Shown here in pieces: positions 44,385 to 53,542 of a DNA stretch of 64,000 nt. Where the stretch lies: NCBI GenBank assembly GCA_938075455.1, contig CALJHN010000008.1:21629-85628 (forward strand). Direction: 5' to 3'. The DNA comes from an uncultured Flavobacteriales bacterium. GTDB lineage: Bacteria; Bacteroidota; Bacteroidia; Flavobacteriales_D; Parvicellaceae. The notes below the pieces were generated by a model that had not been told where the DNA came from, made no database searches, and saw only the letters and a program-made list of their open reading frames with translations. The position numbers and the translations under genes were made by a program. Within the stretch, counting starts at the first letter, position 1; every line of letters starts with the position of its first letter.

Positions 44385-44819
44385 TTGGAATTATACTCTA
44401 TAAGTTATACAGATTTAACTACAAATCAATTTTTTGAATTGCTTAAATTAAGAATTAGTGTTTTTGTAGTAGAACAGAACTGTCCTTATCAAGAATTAGA
44501 TGATCTAGACTTAATATCAGACCATTTTTTTGGTTCTTTAGATGGACAATTAGTTGCTTTAGGAAGAGTCTACAAAGATTTAAATACTATTTGTATTGGA
44601 CGGGTTGCAGTTAAAAGTAGCTATAGAAAAAAAGGATATGCTAGAAAACTTATGGAATTTATTCTTCAAGACGTTAAAACTAAATTTCCAGATCTAACCA
44701 TTGAACTTTCTGCTCAAGAATATTTGATAAACTTTTACATTTCATTAGGTTTTAAAACTCATGGTGAAACTTTTCTTGAAGACGGAATTCCACATGTTAA
44801 GATGACTTATTTTAACTAA
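44385..44819 (+). CDS. ElaA-type GNAT N-acetyltransferase
   Basis: The start is a TTG at 44385: the reading MELYSISYTDLTTNQFFELLKLR aligns with the N-terminus of ElaA, and no ATG is near. The 144-residue GNAT fold contains VFVVEQNCPYQELDDLD, RVAVKSSYRKKGYARKLM (acetyl-CoA binding, R/QxxGxG-like) and YISLGFKTHGETFLEDGIPHVKM. The target of ElaA proteins is unknown. A TAAATTTG box (44360-44367) is a partial promoter 17 bases upstream. It is followed nine bases later by a MORN gene. Confidence 0.9.
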   Translation: MELYSISYTDLTTNQFFELLKLRISVFVVEQNCPYQELDDLDLISDHFFGSLDGQLVALGRVYKDLNTICIGRVAVKSSYRKKGYARKLMEFILQDVKTKFPDLTIELSAQEYLINFYISLGFKTHGETFLEDGIPHVKMTYFN

Positions 44820-44828
44820 TTTAGAAAT

Positions 44829-45545
44829 ATGAAGATTCCATTTTGTTTCATTCTCTCACTGTTATCCATATTTATAATTAACGCTCAGGAAACACAAAAA
44901 AATCAACTTAATAAAAAAAATCAAAAAACAGGAAACTGGATTGGTTATCACAAAGAAACTGACACTAGGAGATATAATGGAAACTTTATTGATGGTAAGC
45001 CCGTTGGACTTTTTACGTATTATGCAAAAGAAGGACATGTTTCAGCAAAAGTGAATTTTATCAACGACTCTCTTTCTTCCTCAGAAATGTATTTTGATAA
45101 CGGTTATGTAATGGCTAAAGGAAAATTTATTAACCAAATGAAACAAGGCAAATGGTTTACCTATTCTAGATCAGGAACATTACTTAATATCTTTAATTTT
45201 GACAAAGGAGCTATGGAAGGTACTCAGTACTTGTATTACCCTGCTGCTGCTGAAACTAAATCACTTAAAATTATGGAAGAATATAATTGTTCAAATGGAT
45301 TGAAAAATGGTACTTGGAAACAATATTTTAAGTCCGGAAGAGTAAAGTCAGAAGGTAATTATTCAATGGGTAAAAGAGATGGGGTTTTTATTTACTATTT
45401 TGCTAATGGAACCATAGATACCAAGGGCAGTTTTAAAAATGATTTCAAGGAAGGTAATTGGTTTTATTATGATGGTGAGAAATCTAACATGAAAAAAGTA
45501 ACCTATGAAAAAGGAAATTTAATAGAGAAGAAAAATGAAGAATAA
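44829..45545 (+). CDS. Exported MORN-repeat protein
   Basis: A signal peptide (IPFCFILSLLSIFIINAQ) is followed by about seven MORN-like repeats with the pattern GNFIDGKPVGLFTYY, GKFINQMKQGKWFTYS and GSFKNDFKEGNWFYYD. These beta-hairpin repeats are known in YwqK-family proteins of Bacteroidota and may bind lipids or proteins in the periplasm. The length is 238 residues. It overlaps the next lipoprotein gene by 11 bases, so both are likely to work together. Confidence 0.88.
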   Translation: MKIPFCFILSLLSIFIINAQETQKNQLNKKNQKTGNWIGYHKETDTRRYNGNFIDGKPVGLFTYYAKEGHVSAKVNFINDSLSSSEMYFDNGYVMAKGKFINQMKQGKWFTYSRSGTLLNIFNFDKGAMEGTQYLYYPAAAETKSLKIMEEYNCSNGLKNGTWKQYFKSGRVKSEGNYSMGKRDGVFIYYFANGTIDTKGSFKNDFKEGNWFYYDGEKSNMKKVTYEKGNLIEKKNEE

Positions 45546-46191
45546 AATATTTTTTTTAATATTAATTATCAACTTATCATGCGATCCTGTAGAGTACAGC
45601 GAAGTCAAATCTTATCAGGATTATTTCCCTATTGAAATTCAGAAAGAAAAAAAGTTTTTAGTTACTAATATCATCCATAATTCTTTTGGAAAAGACACAT
45701 CTTCATATTACCTAAAAGAAATCATCACAGAATCTTTTATAGATTTAGAAGGAGATACTGCCTATAGAATACAAAGATATTGGAGAACTGATACCACACA
45801 GACCTATGAAATAAAAGATGTTTGGGTAGTAAAAAAATCAGAAAACTCTGTACAACAATTGGAAGAAAACATAAGATTTACAAAATTGATTTTTCCAATT
45901 AATAAAAATTCTTTTTGGAATGGAAATGCATTTAACAATTTGGGATACCAAGAATATTCAGTTCAGAGTATTCATACAGACTTTAACCTTAATAATTTAA
46001 CTTTTGATAGTTGTGTGTCAATTAACCAAAACTATAAATCTAATTTGTTGGAATACGAAAATTCTCAAGAAATTTATTCATTAGGCCTTGGACTAGTGTA
46101 TAAAGAAGTGATAGTAATTCAAATAAATAACGGAAATCTAAATGATATTACACAAGGTAATGAATACATTCAAGAGCTTATTGAATATTGA
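45535..46191 (+). CDS. Putative lipoprotein of unknown function
   Basis: The 218-residue protein has an N-terminal hydrophobic stretch and a lipobox-like LSC (cysteine at residue 16, INLSCDPV). The mature part is soluble and rich in beta strands (YAIQRYWRT-like, EIKDVWVVKKSENSVQQLEE), with no catalytic motif I can name. It overlaps the MORN gene by 11 bases and is convergent with the fumarylacetoacetate-hydrolase-family gene, one base apart. No homologue is recognised; the surface or periplasmic location is an inference from the lipobox. Confidence 0.8.
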   Translation: MKNKIFFLILIINLSCDPVEYSEVKSYQDYFPIEIQKEKKFLVTNIIHNSFGKDTSSYYLKEIITESFIDLEGDTAYRIQRYWRTDTTQTYEIKDVWVVKKSENSVQQLEENIRFTKLIFPINKNSFWNGNAFNNLGYQEYSVQSIHTDFNLNNLTFDSCVSINQNYKSNLLEYENSQEIYSLGLGLVYKEVIVIQINNGNLNDITQGNEYIQELIEY

Positions 46192-46192
46192 A

Positions 46193-46798
46193 TTATTTAA
46201 TATTTAGAGAAAAAACTCTTGTATCGTTTATAAAACCTTCCAATTTATCTCCGATTTTTACTGAGCCAACACCTGAAGGTGTTCCTGTGAAAATTAAATC
46301 TCCAATTTTTAGAGTAATAAATTTAGAAATATAGCTAATTATCTGATCAATATTAAACACCATTTCATTGGCATTTCCTTCTTGAACTATTTTCCCGTTT
46401 TTCAACAATGAAAAATTTAAATCTTTTATTGAACTAACGTCGAAAAAATGTTCGCTAACTAAAGCTGATTGGTCAAAAGATTTGGCTATTTCCCAAGGAT
46501 GTCCATTTGATTTGCATTTTGCTTGAAGATCCCTTGCTGTAAAATCAATACCAAGGCCAACTTTTTCATAATAGTCTTTAGAAAAAACAGGATCAATACT
46601 TTTACCAACTTTTTTTATTTTGTAAACTAACTCTGCTTCGTAATGAATATTTTCACTAAAGTTTGGTAAAAAAAAAGGTTGTTTTTTAGATATAAGAGAA
46701 GTGTCAGGTTTTAAAAAAAAAATAGGGTCTTTTGTTATGAGTTTCCCCATTTCTTGTGCATGTTCTAGATAATTTCGACCAATACAAATTATTTTCAT
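46193..46798 (-). CDS. Fumarylacetoacetate hydrolase family protein
   Basis: The 201-residue protein is of the short FAH type (YcgM-like): MKIICIGRNYLEHAQEM, the metal-ligand glutamates in YEAELVYKI, LGIDFTARDLQ, KSFDQSA and FTGTPSGVG. Members hydrolyse or decarboxylate beta-diketo acids such as acylpyruvates or oxaloacetate. At this length it matches acylpyruvases better than true fumarylacetoacetase. It is translationally coupled by ATGA with the upstream exonuclease gene. Confidence 0.92.
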   Translation of the reverse strand: MKIICIGRNYLEHAQEMGKLITKDPIFFLKPDTSLISKKQPFFLPNFSENIHYEAELVYKIKKVGKSIDPVFSKDYYEKVGLGIDFTARDLQAKCKSNGHPWEIAKSFDQSALVSEHFFDVSSIKDLNFSLLKNGKIVQEGNANEMVFNIDQIISYISKFITLKIGDLIFTGTPSGVGSVKIGDKLEGFINDTRVFSLNIK

Positions 46799-47568
46799 AT
46801 TCTAGATTTAAACTCCTCCCAAAGCTTAGTAAAACAAGATTTGGTATTTTGAGAAAAATCGCCTCTTAATATCCATGAATAATAACCAGGCTCTTTTTTA
46901 AATACAAATTCAACTTCTTTTCCTTTGTGTTTTCCAAAATTGATAATTGCCTGCTTTTTATCATTTATGATTATTCTTCCAGCATAATCCATAGAGGATT
47001 TATTAGCTTTTGAAAAATCGCTTAAAAAATCTATGTTATTTTCTAGTTCTGTATATTTTTTTGTTTGAGATTTAAGGACTTCTAGTGTAGCTCTTGCATC
47101 ATGAATTGCTGAATGTGCATTTTGCATCTCTTTTCCACAATAAAACACGTGTGCTGCAGCAAGAGTTCGTTTTTCCATTTTGTGAAATATATTTTGAACA
47201 TCTACCAATTTTTTAGAATCAAAGTCACTTTTCATTCCTGCTCTTAAAAACTCCTCCTCTAAAATTGGAATATCAAACTTGTTAGAATTAAATCCACATA
47301 GATCTGAATCACCAATAAATGTTTTAATATCATTAGCTAGTTCCTTAAATGATGGACTGTCTTTAACATCTAAATCATAAATGCTATGAATTTCTGAAAC
47401 ATTTAATGGAATAGGAATCTGAGGATTAATTCTTTGTTCGTAAACTTCTTCGCTACCATCTGGATTGGTCTTGATCATTCCAATTTCTACAATTCTATCT
47501 TTATTTATTTGATCTCCTGTAGCTTCAATATCTAATACTATAAGTGGTTTGTCTAATTTAATCTCCAT
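46795..47568 (-). CDS. DEDDh 3'-5' exonuclease, DNA polymerase III epsilon-like
   Basis: The N-terminal RNase-T-like domain (about 8-180) shows DIEATG with D13 and E15, GFNSNKFDIPILEEE and HDARATLEVLK, the full DEDDh set. An extra C-terminal segment (about 205-257) with INFGKHKGKEVEFV and GYYSWILRGDFS resembles a DUF3820-type module that often follows such exonucleases in Bacteroidota. The polymerase or repair partner is unknown. It precedes the FAH-family gene in a two-gene unit. Confidence 0.92.
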   Translation of the reverse strand: MEIKLDKPLIVLDIEATGDQINKDRIVEIGMIKTNPDGSEEVYEQRINPQIPIPLNVSEIHSIYDLDVKDSPSFKELANDIKTFIGDSDLCGFNSNKFDIPILEEEFLRAGMKSDFDSKKLVDVQNIFHKMEKRTLAAAHVFYCGKEMQNAHSAIHDARATLEVLKSQTKKYTELENNIDFLSDFSKANKSSMDYAGRIIINDKKQAIINFGKHKGKEVEFVFKKEPGYYSWILRGDFSQNTKSCFTKLWEEFKSRI

Positions 47569-47623
47569 TATAAGTGTGAAATTTTTTTAAAATATTTATA
47601 TTGTTTTTTGAAGCCTTTTTATT

Positions 47624-48934
47624 TTACAGGTTTCGGTTGACATCGAAATTCTCTAGATAGTCTGCAACCTTTCTAACAAATTGTCCACCTAAAGCTCCAT
47701 CAATATTTCTATGATCATAGGAGTGTGATAAAAACATCATATGTCTAATTCCAATTAAATCTCCAGATTCTGATTCGATAACTGCAGGTTTTTTCTTAAT
47801 TGCTCCAAGTGCTAAAATCCCACTTTGTGGTTGATTAATAATTGGTGTTCCCATTACGTTTCCAAATGTGCCAACATTAGAAACTGTGTAAGTTCCCCCA
47901 GAAATTTCATCTGGTTTTAATTGACTTAATTTTGCTCTGCTGGCCAAGTCATTTACAGTTTTAGCTAAACCAACAAGGTTTAGTTGATCTGCATTTTTAA
48001 TCACTGGAACTATTAAATTTCCAGATGGCAAAGCAGTTGCCATTCCTATATTGATATTGCTTTTAATGACAATATTGTCCCCATCAATAGAAGAATTCAC
48101 TAATGGGTAATCTCTTAATGCTTTGGCAATTGCCTCAATAAATATTGGCGTAAAAGTTAACTTTTCACCTTCTTTTTCTAAAAATTCTTTCTTTGTTTTA
48201 TTTCTCCAAAGAACAAGGTTTGTAACGTCTGCTTCTACAAATGATGTTACGTGAGGAGCAGTATTAACAGAACTAACCATATGGTCAGCAATAAGCTTCC
48301 TCATTCTATCCATTTCAATAATTTCATCTTGGCCACTGATAGTCTGCAGAGTTTTTTGAGTATTAATTATTGGTTGGTTTGCTTTGGCAACAGCTTCAGA
48401 TGAATTTGATTTTTTTCCTGAGTTTACATAATTTAAAATATCTTTTTTAGTAACTCTTTGATTAGAACCTGTACCATTAATTTTCTCTAACTCTTCAAAT
48501 GAAATTCCTTCTTTGGATGCAATACTTTTAACCAATGGAGAATAAAATTTACTTGAATTATTGAAGTTGTTTTGAGTTTCAATTTTGGCGGTATTTGTTA
48601 ATGGCTCTAATATCTCTTGCTCCACTTTATTTTCTATTTCTTCATTTGAAATAGTTGGTTTTAAGGTTGGTGTGTCTAGACTCTCAGAACTTGCTTCAGA
48701 ATCAATAATTGCAAAAACTGACCCTACTTCAACAACATCTCCTTCATTAAATAAAATTTTTTTTAAAGTACCAGAACATGGGGCAGGAACTTCAGAATCA
48801 ACTTTATCCGTAGCAATTTCAACAATTGGTTCATCCTCTTGAATTGAATCTCCTACTGCTTTTAACCATGTAGTAATGGTTGCTTCCGCAACGCTTTCTC
48901 CCATCTTAGGTAATTCTACTTTAAATTCTGCCAT
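47624..48934 (-). CDS. 2-oxo-acid dehydrogenase E2 (lipoamide acyltransferase), second paralogue
   Basis: The 436 residues comprise a lipoyl domain with K44 in ATDKVDSE, a long linker (about 85-140) with Thr/Glu/Asn, an E3-binding domain (SPLVKSIASKEGISFEELEKINGTG, about 143-180) and a catalytic core ending in HSYDHRNIDGALGG. It differs from sucB at 22282 and has the form of branched-chain 2-oxo-acid or pyruvate complexes. No E1 or E3 gene is adjacent. A minus-strand promoter with TAATTTTG lies upstream. Confidence 0.93.
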   Translation of the reverse strand: MAEFKVELPKMGESVAEATITTWLKAVGDSIQEDEPIVEIATDKVDSEVPAPCSGTLKKILFNEGDVVEVGSVFAIIDSEASSESLDTPTLKPTISNEEIENKVEQEILEPLTNTAKIETQNNFNNSSKFYSPLVKSIASKEGISFEELEKINGTGSNQRVTKKDILNYVNSGKKSNSSEAVAKANQPIINTQKTLQTISGQDEIIEMDRMRKLIADHMVSSVNTAPHVTSFVEADVTNLVLWRNKTKKEFLEKEGEKLTFTPIFIEAIAKALRDYPLVNSSIDGDNIVIKSNINIGMATALPSGNLIVPVIKNADQLNLVGLAKTVNDLASRAKLSQLKPDEISGGTYTVSNVGTFGNVMGTPIINQPQSGILALGAIKKKPAVIESESGDLIGIRHMMFLSHSYDHRNIDGALGGQFVRKVADYLENFDVNRNL

Positions 48935-48966
48935 TCTATTTTAAGTATTTCTTTTATTCTAAAGTG

Positions 48967-48997
48967 CAAAATTAACTTTATTTAGGATATTAATGAA
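48967..48997 (-). promoter_or_regulatory. Probable promoter of the second E2 gene
   Basis: On the minus strand a TTC (48997-48995) is followed after 20 bases by TAATTTTG (48974-48967), a perfect TAnnTTTG -7 box with a one-base mismatch in the TTG element. The start codon is 32 bases downstream. Confidence 0.5.
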
Positions 48998-49010
48998 TAA
49001 GATTCTAATT

Positions 49011-50951
49011 CTAGTATAATTTAAAAATATTTTTTAAAAATATCTTGCTATCCAGTATCAAGTTATAATCTTTGGCATAAATAATATTAATTTTATCAAT
49101 GACTTCTTCTTGCATATTCTTATCAATATCCACTATCGAAAAAACACCTGTTTTAATTTTTGGGAGTTTATTGTTCAAAGAGGAGTGTTCGTATCCTATC
49201 CATGTTTTTTCACCTGTTAATATCCCTTTTATATTTTTTAATGCTTTCAAATAGTTTTTAAATAATATTCCAAAAATTGGAGAGAATATAACTAAAATAA
49301 AAGCTGTATAGATGTCAAAATTTCTTTTTTTCCGTATGTTTTCTATACTATTTATATGGTTAAGTTCTGTAGTGAAATATGTGTCATTAGTATAAATAGA
49401 TTGACTACCTATAATAAATTGGGTTTTCTCTGGAATTATTTTAAAATCTATATTCTTCTTAGAATTGACCGCTGCCATTGAATAGATAATATTTTGTGCG
49501 CTAATATCTTTGGCACAGAAAATAACTTCTGTTATTTTATTAATATTTATGAATTCGTTAAGTTGAGAAATGTTTCCATGGTAATTTTTTTGATTATGAG
49601 ATTTTATGTTCGAAGAAATTTTGAAAATATTTCTAGAACTGTCGCTATTAATGAGCATAAGTTTTTCAGTTCTTTGAATTTCTTCAAGTGATCCAACTAA
49701 TGCTATGTTTTTGTGAAAATCTGTAAAACCTTTAAATAGTCCAATTTTTAACAATTTAAATGAAGTTCTAGTAAACAAACTTATTAGTAAACAAGTTAAA
49801 GAGGAACCTAAAATAATTGCCCTTGAAAATTGAATACTTTTTGGCAATAAAGCATAAAGTGACAATATTATAATTAGACCAGTTAAGTTTCCTTTTAAGA
49901 GATTTGAATATTTAACTGGCGGTCTTTGGTTCCCAAACAAACTATTACAAATTGTCCATATTAAAGCATAAATTGGAATAATATATTTTACTGTTTCTTT
50001 TGGGAAAGATATTCCAGAATAGTTTTGATAGAGGGAGGAAATTCCAAAAATAAAACCATTAAAAAAAATAAAATCCATAATAGGTAAAATCCATCTTTTT
50101 AAAATTCTTTCTATAAGTGCAATTGTTGCCCTGAAATAAATGGCAATATTTATTAGTTTAGAAAATGTTTTAACGTGCTGCTTTGAGAAATGTTTTTCTG
50201 CAAAAATCACCATTGCATTGTAAAAAACAAATACATAATTGACTGAGCTTTTCTTAGTACTCTCCCCTTTATAATGAATTATATTTGTATTTGAAAAATA
50301 GTAATTTTCATATCCCCCTTCTTTAATTCTGTAGGATAAATCTATATCCTCTCCATACATGAAAAATGTTTCATCTAATAAGCCAACTTCGTCTAGTACT
50401 TTCTTTCTAATCATCATGAAGGCACCAGAGAGGACATCTACTTTGTGATTTTCATTTTGTGAAAGATATCCAAGATGGTATTTGCCAAAAGTCTTAGAGT
50501 TTGGGAATAAAGAAGACAACCCAAAAATCTTATAAAATGCAACACTAGGTGTTGGTAATCCTCTTTTAGATTCTGGAAGAAACCTTCCATTTCCATCATA
50601 CATTTTAACTCCTAAAGCACCAGCATCCTGATTTTTGTCAAAAAACTCCAAACATTTTCTTAAGGAATCTTCTTGAACAACAGTATCGGGATTTAGCAAT
50701 AAAATATTACTCCCTTTTGCAATCTTTATTCCTTGGTTATTTGCAACAGAAAATCCAGTATTTTTTTTGTTGGCTATAACTTTAATTTCACTAAACTTAT
50801 TATTTAAAAGATTTAAGGAACCATCTACAGAGTTGTTGTCCACCACTATAATCTCCCCCTCGATTCCTACTAAAGCTTTTTTAACAGAAATTAAGCATTG
50901 TTCAAGAAAGTGTTTTACATTATAATTTACTATGATTACCGATAGCTCCAA
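49011..50951 (-). CDS. GT2 glycosyltransferase fused to a membrane sugar-transferase-like domain
   Basis: Residues 1-240 form a GT2 domain (SVIIVNYN, VVDNNSVDGS, LLLNPDTV near 93-96, GEDIDLSYRIKEGG) like rhamnosyltransferases. Several membrane helices (about 265-410) follow, then a Rossmann-like soluble part (NIALVGSLEEIQRTEK, about 425-560). The C-terminal part resembles the polyprenyl-phosphate sugar-1-phosphate transferase family (KKRNFDIYTAFILVIFSPIFG and LPKIKTGVFS) but lacks its usual acidic catalytic stretch. It could therefore be a degenerate PssY/WcaJ half serving as membrane anchor. recR lies directly upstream, five bases away. Confidence 0.82.
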   Translation of the reverse strand: MELSVIIVNYNVKHFLEQCLISVKKALVGIEGEIIVVDNNSVDGSLNLLNNKFSEIKVIANKKNTGFSVANNQGIKIAKGSNILLLNPDTVVQEDSLRKCLEFFDKNQDAGALGVKMYDGNGRFLPESKRGLPTPSVAFYKIFGLSSLFPNSKTFGKYHLGYLSQNENHKVDVLSGAFMMIRKKVLDEVGLLDETFFMYGEDIDLSYRIKEGGYENYYFSNTNIIHYKGESTKKSSVNYVFVFYNAMVIFAEKHFSKQHVKTFSKLINIAIYFRATIALIERILKRWILPIMDFIFFNGFIFGISSLYQNYSGISFPKETVKYIIPIYALIWTICNSLFGNQRPPVKYSNLLKGNLTGLIIILSLYALLPKSIQFSRAIILGSSLTCLLISLFTRTSFKLLKIGLFKGFTDFHKNIALVGSLEEIQRTEKLMLINSDSSRNIFKISSNIKSHNQKNYHGNISQLNEFININKITEVIFCAKDISAQNIIYSMAAVNSKKNIDFKIIPEKTQFIIGSQSIYTNDTYFTTELNHINSIENIRKKRNFDIYTAFILVIFSPIFGILFKNYLKALKNIKGILTGEKTWIGYEHSSLNNKLPKIKTGVFSIVDIDKNMQEEVIDKINIIYAKDYNLILDSKIFLKNIFKLY

Positions 50952-50956
50952 ATTTA

Positions 50957-51574
50957 TTAGTTTGTAATATTTGTTTTATAAACAGATCGGTCCAATAATG
51001 ACTTGCCAAGAGTTAGTTCGTCAATGTATTCTAGTTGATTACCTACCCCAATTCCTCTTGAAATTAGTGTAATATTTACATTTGTATCCTGAAGTTTTCT
51101 ATACAAATAAAAATTAGTTGTGTCTCCTTCCATAGTCGCAGGAAGAGCTAAAATAATTTCTTTTGTATTCTCTTTAATAATTCTTTCTTTTAATTCATTA
51201 ATTTTTAAGTCATTTGGACCTATTCCATCCATTGGGGAAATTACTCCTCCAAGAACATGGTATTTGCCATAAAATTGTTGGGTGCTTTCGATTGCAAGAA
51301 GATCTCTTATGTCCTGAACAACACAAATTAGTTCTTCTGATCTAGATGGATTTCTACATATCTCACACATTTTTTGCTCTGTTATATGAAAGCATTTACT
51401 ACAAAAATTAAGATGTTCTTTTAAGCTTAGAAAAGCTTGGGTGAAATCTTTTACTTCTTTTTCACTCTGATCTAAAAGATGAAGTACCAGTCTTAATGCA
51501 GATCTTTTCCCAATTCCAGGAAGACTAGACATTTGTTCTACAGCATCATTTAATAATTTAGATTTAAAATCCAT
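50957..51574 (-). CDS. recR: Recombination mediator protein RecR
   Basis: RecR works with RecO and RecF to load RecA at gaps. The 205-residue protein has the helix-hairpin-helix SLPGIGKRSALRLV (17-30), a four-cysteine zinc finger C58, C61, C70, C73, and a Toprim domain starting with VVQDIRDLLAIE. The GT2 fusion gene follows at five bases on the same strand, so both share a transcript, though a functional link is not implied. Confidence 0.97.
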   Translation of the reverse strand: MDFKSKLLNDAVEQMSSLPGIGKRSALRLVLHLLDQSEKEVKDFTQAFLSLKEHLNFCSKCFHITEQKMCEICRNPSRSEELICVVQDIRDLLAIESTQQFYGKYHVLGGVISPMDGIGPNDLKINELKERIIKENTKEIILALPATMEGDTTNFYLYRKLQDTNVNITLISRGIGVGNQLEYIDELTLGKSLLDRSVYKTNITN

Positions 51575-51632
51575 ATTGCTAATTTAAAAATGCTACACCA
51601 AACTATGCACTAATTCTCATTTTTATTAACTC

Positions 51633-51661
51633 TTGTAACTGAATAGTTTATTTATACTTTG
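51633..51661 (+). promoter_or_regulatory. Probable promoter of the sodium:solute symporter gene
   Basis: TTG at 51633-51635, 17 bases, then TATACTTTG at 51653-51661. This resembles the TTG / TAnnTTTG pattern with one extra base inside the box. The ATG is 47 bases downstream. Confidence 0.5.
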
Positions 51662-51708
51662 ATAATAGGTCGATTTACAATCCCTAAATTAGTACAAGAT
51701 TAATTATT

Positions 51709-53220
51709 ATGACCACTACAATAGTATTCATTGTTCTTATTTTATACTTCCTATTATTGGTATTGATTTCTTATTATACCTCCAGATCTGCCTCAAATGA
51801 TTCTTTTTTTACTGGAGATAGAAAATCTCCATGGTACATTGTTGCTTTTGGTATGATTGGAGCCTCTTTATCAGGAATAACTTTTATTTCTATCCCTGGG
51901 TCCGTTGCCAAATATTCTGTAGAATCTGGACTTAACCCTACAGACCAATTTAGTTATATGCAAATGGTTTTTGGTTACCTTATTGGCTATCTGATAGTAG
52001 CTTATGTTTTGCTTCCTATTTATTATAAAATGGAATTAACCTCCATATATTCTTATTTAGAGAAAAGATTTGGCTTTTGGAGTTATAAAACTGGGTCAGG
52101 TTTTTTTTTACTTTCAAGATTAATTGGTGCATCTATTCGCTTGCTTTTGGTATCAAGTGTTCTTCAACTAATTTTATTCGATGATATTGGAATACCATTT
52201 GAAATCACAGTTATTACATCAGTTTTACTAATTTGGATTTACACCAATAAAGGGGGGATTAAAACAATTATTTGGACAGATACCATTCAAACATTTTTCA
52301 TGTTAGCATCTGTTATAATTACCGTTTGGTTAATTGGAGATGCTTTAAACTTGTCTCAAAAAAGTGGTTTTGTAAATGAAATAGCAAGTAGCGGATATTC
52401 TAAAATATTTTATTTTGAAAACTGGGAACGAGGCAATTATTTCTGGAAGCATTTTTTTGGTGGAATCTTTATTACTATTGGAATGACTGGTTTAGATCAA
52501 GATATGATGCAAAAAAATTTAAGTTGCAAAGATTTAAAATCTGCACAATTAAACATGGTTAGTTTTGCGGGTGTTTTAGTAGTGGTTAATTTAATTTTTC
52601 TAGTTCTTGGTGCTCTATTATTCATGTATTTTGAAAAAACAGGATTTGGATCTGGAGTTTTAAAAGTAGAAACCCCAAGAACAGATTTGTTATTTGCTGA
52701 AATTGCCAATAGTGGTTCTTTGGGAATTGTAGTTCCTATATTATTTCTTTTAGGCCTCATAGCTGCTGCATATTCTAGTGCCGACTCAGCACTGACATCT
52801 CTAACTACTTCGTTTTCAGTTGATTTTATGAACATCAAAAATAAACCTATCGAATCCCAGAATAAAATCAGACGAAATTCACATTTATTAATGTCTTTTC
52901 TATTAATTGTAATAATTCTAATTTTGAGAAAATATTCAAATGATTCTGCAATTTGGATGCTGATTAAATTAGCTGGTTTTACTTACGGACCACTAATAGG
53001 GTTGTTCTTTTTTGGAATTATTACCGATAGAGAACTTAAGGACAAGTTGGTTCCATTAGTTTCTGTTATAGTTCCTGTGATTGTTGCTATGGTATGGTAC
53101 TTACATGGTCAAGAAAAGATTCCGTTATTAGGGGCCTATAAGTTTGGAGCAGAATTAATAATTTACAACGCTGGGTTGTCTTTTCTAGGCTTGTTAGTAA
53201 TAAGTAAATCTAAAAGCTAA
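51709..53220 (+). CDS. Sodium:solute symporter (SSS family)
   Basis: The 503 residues form about 13 membrane helices, starting with TTTIVFIVLILYFLLLVLISYY. Family marks are the first-helix region GDRKSPWYIVAFGMIGASLSGITF, GGIKTIIWTDTIQTFFML in helix 5 and the IAAAYSSADSALTSLTTSF sodium-site segment of helix 8. Bacteroidota members take up sialic acid, sugars, proline or vitamins; the substrate is not readable here. The gene has its own promoter, and its end overlaps the convergent DsrE gene by 11 bases. Confidence 0.93.
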   Translation: MTTTIVFIVLILYFLLLVLISYYTSRSASNDSFFTGDRKSPWYIVAFGMIGASLSGITFISIPGSVAKYSVESGLNPTDQFSYMQMVFGYLIGYLIVAYVLLPIYYKMELTSIYSYLEKRFGFWSYKTGSGFFLLSRLIGASIRLLLVSSVLQLILFDDIGIPFEITVITSVLLIWIYTNKGGIKTIIWTDTIQTFFMLASVIITVWLIGDALNLSQKSGFVNEIASSGYSKIFYFENWERGNYFWKHFFGGIFITIGMTGLDQDMMQKNLSCKDLKSAQLNMVSFAGVLVVVNLIFLVLGALLFMYFEKTGFGSGVLKVETPRTDLLFAEIANSGSLGIVVPILFLLGLIAAAYSSADSALTSLTTSFSVDFMNIKNKPIESQNKIRRNSHLLMSFLLIVIILILRKYSNDSAIWMLIKLAGFTYGPLIGLFFFGIITDRELKDKLVPLVSVIVPVIVAMVWYLHGQEKIPLLGAYKFGAELIIYNAGLSFLGLLVISKSKS

Positions 53221-53530
53221 TTAGCTTATCCGATTCTTTAATTAAATTGTAAAGATCTCCCATGTTAGACATTGGACAAAGTTCTGTGCTGTCTTTTTTT
53301 CTTATTTCTATACAAGTTCCACAAGCAAGCAATGTTCCATTGGAATCTAAAAATTTATGCATCTGCTCTAGGATATTAAACTGCTTATTACTTAGTGATT
53401 CTGCTTCAACTCCTTTGGCCATTAAAAAAACTTTAACTTCATCTTTCTTATTTAAAGAGAAATTAGCAAGTCTAAAAGCATTCCATACTGTTTCAGGGTG
53501 CTTAGAATATACTACAATACCAAGTTTCAT
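53210..53530 (-). CDS. DsrE/DsrF-like family protein
   Basis: This small 106-residue cytoplasmic protein has the DsrE fold: KLGIVVYSKHPETVWNAFRLANFSL, VKVFLMAKGVEAE and LLACGTCIEIR. The cysteines in ACGTC and in ELCPMSN may take part in sulfur transfer or redox, as in TusBCD/DsrEFH proteins. None of the usual dsr or tus partners is present. It lies 12 bases after the DUF3050 gene and probably shares its transcript. Confidence 0.88.
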   Translation of the reverse strand: MKLGIVVYSKHPETVWNAFRLANFSLNKKDEVKVFLMAKGVEAESLSNKQFNILEQMHKFLDSNGTLLACGTCIEIRKKDSTELCPMSNMGDLYNLIKESDKLISF

Positions 53531-53542
53531 TCGGTTCTATTG

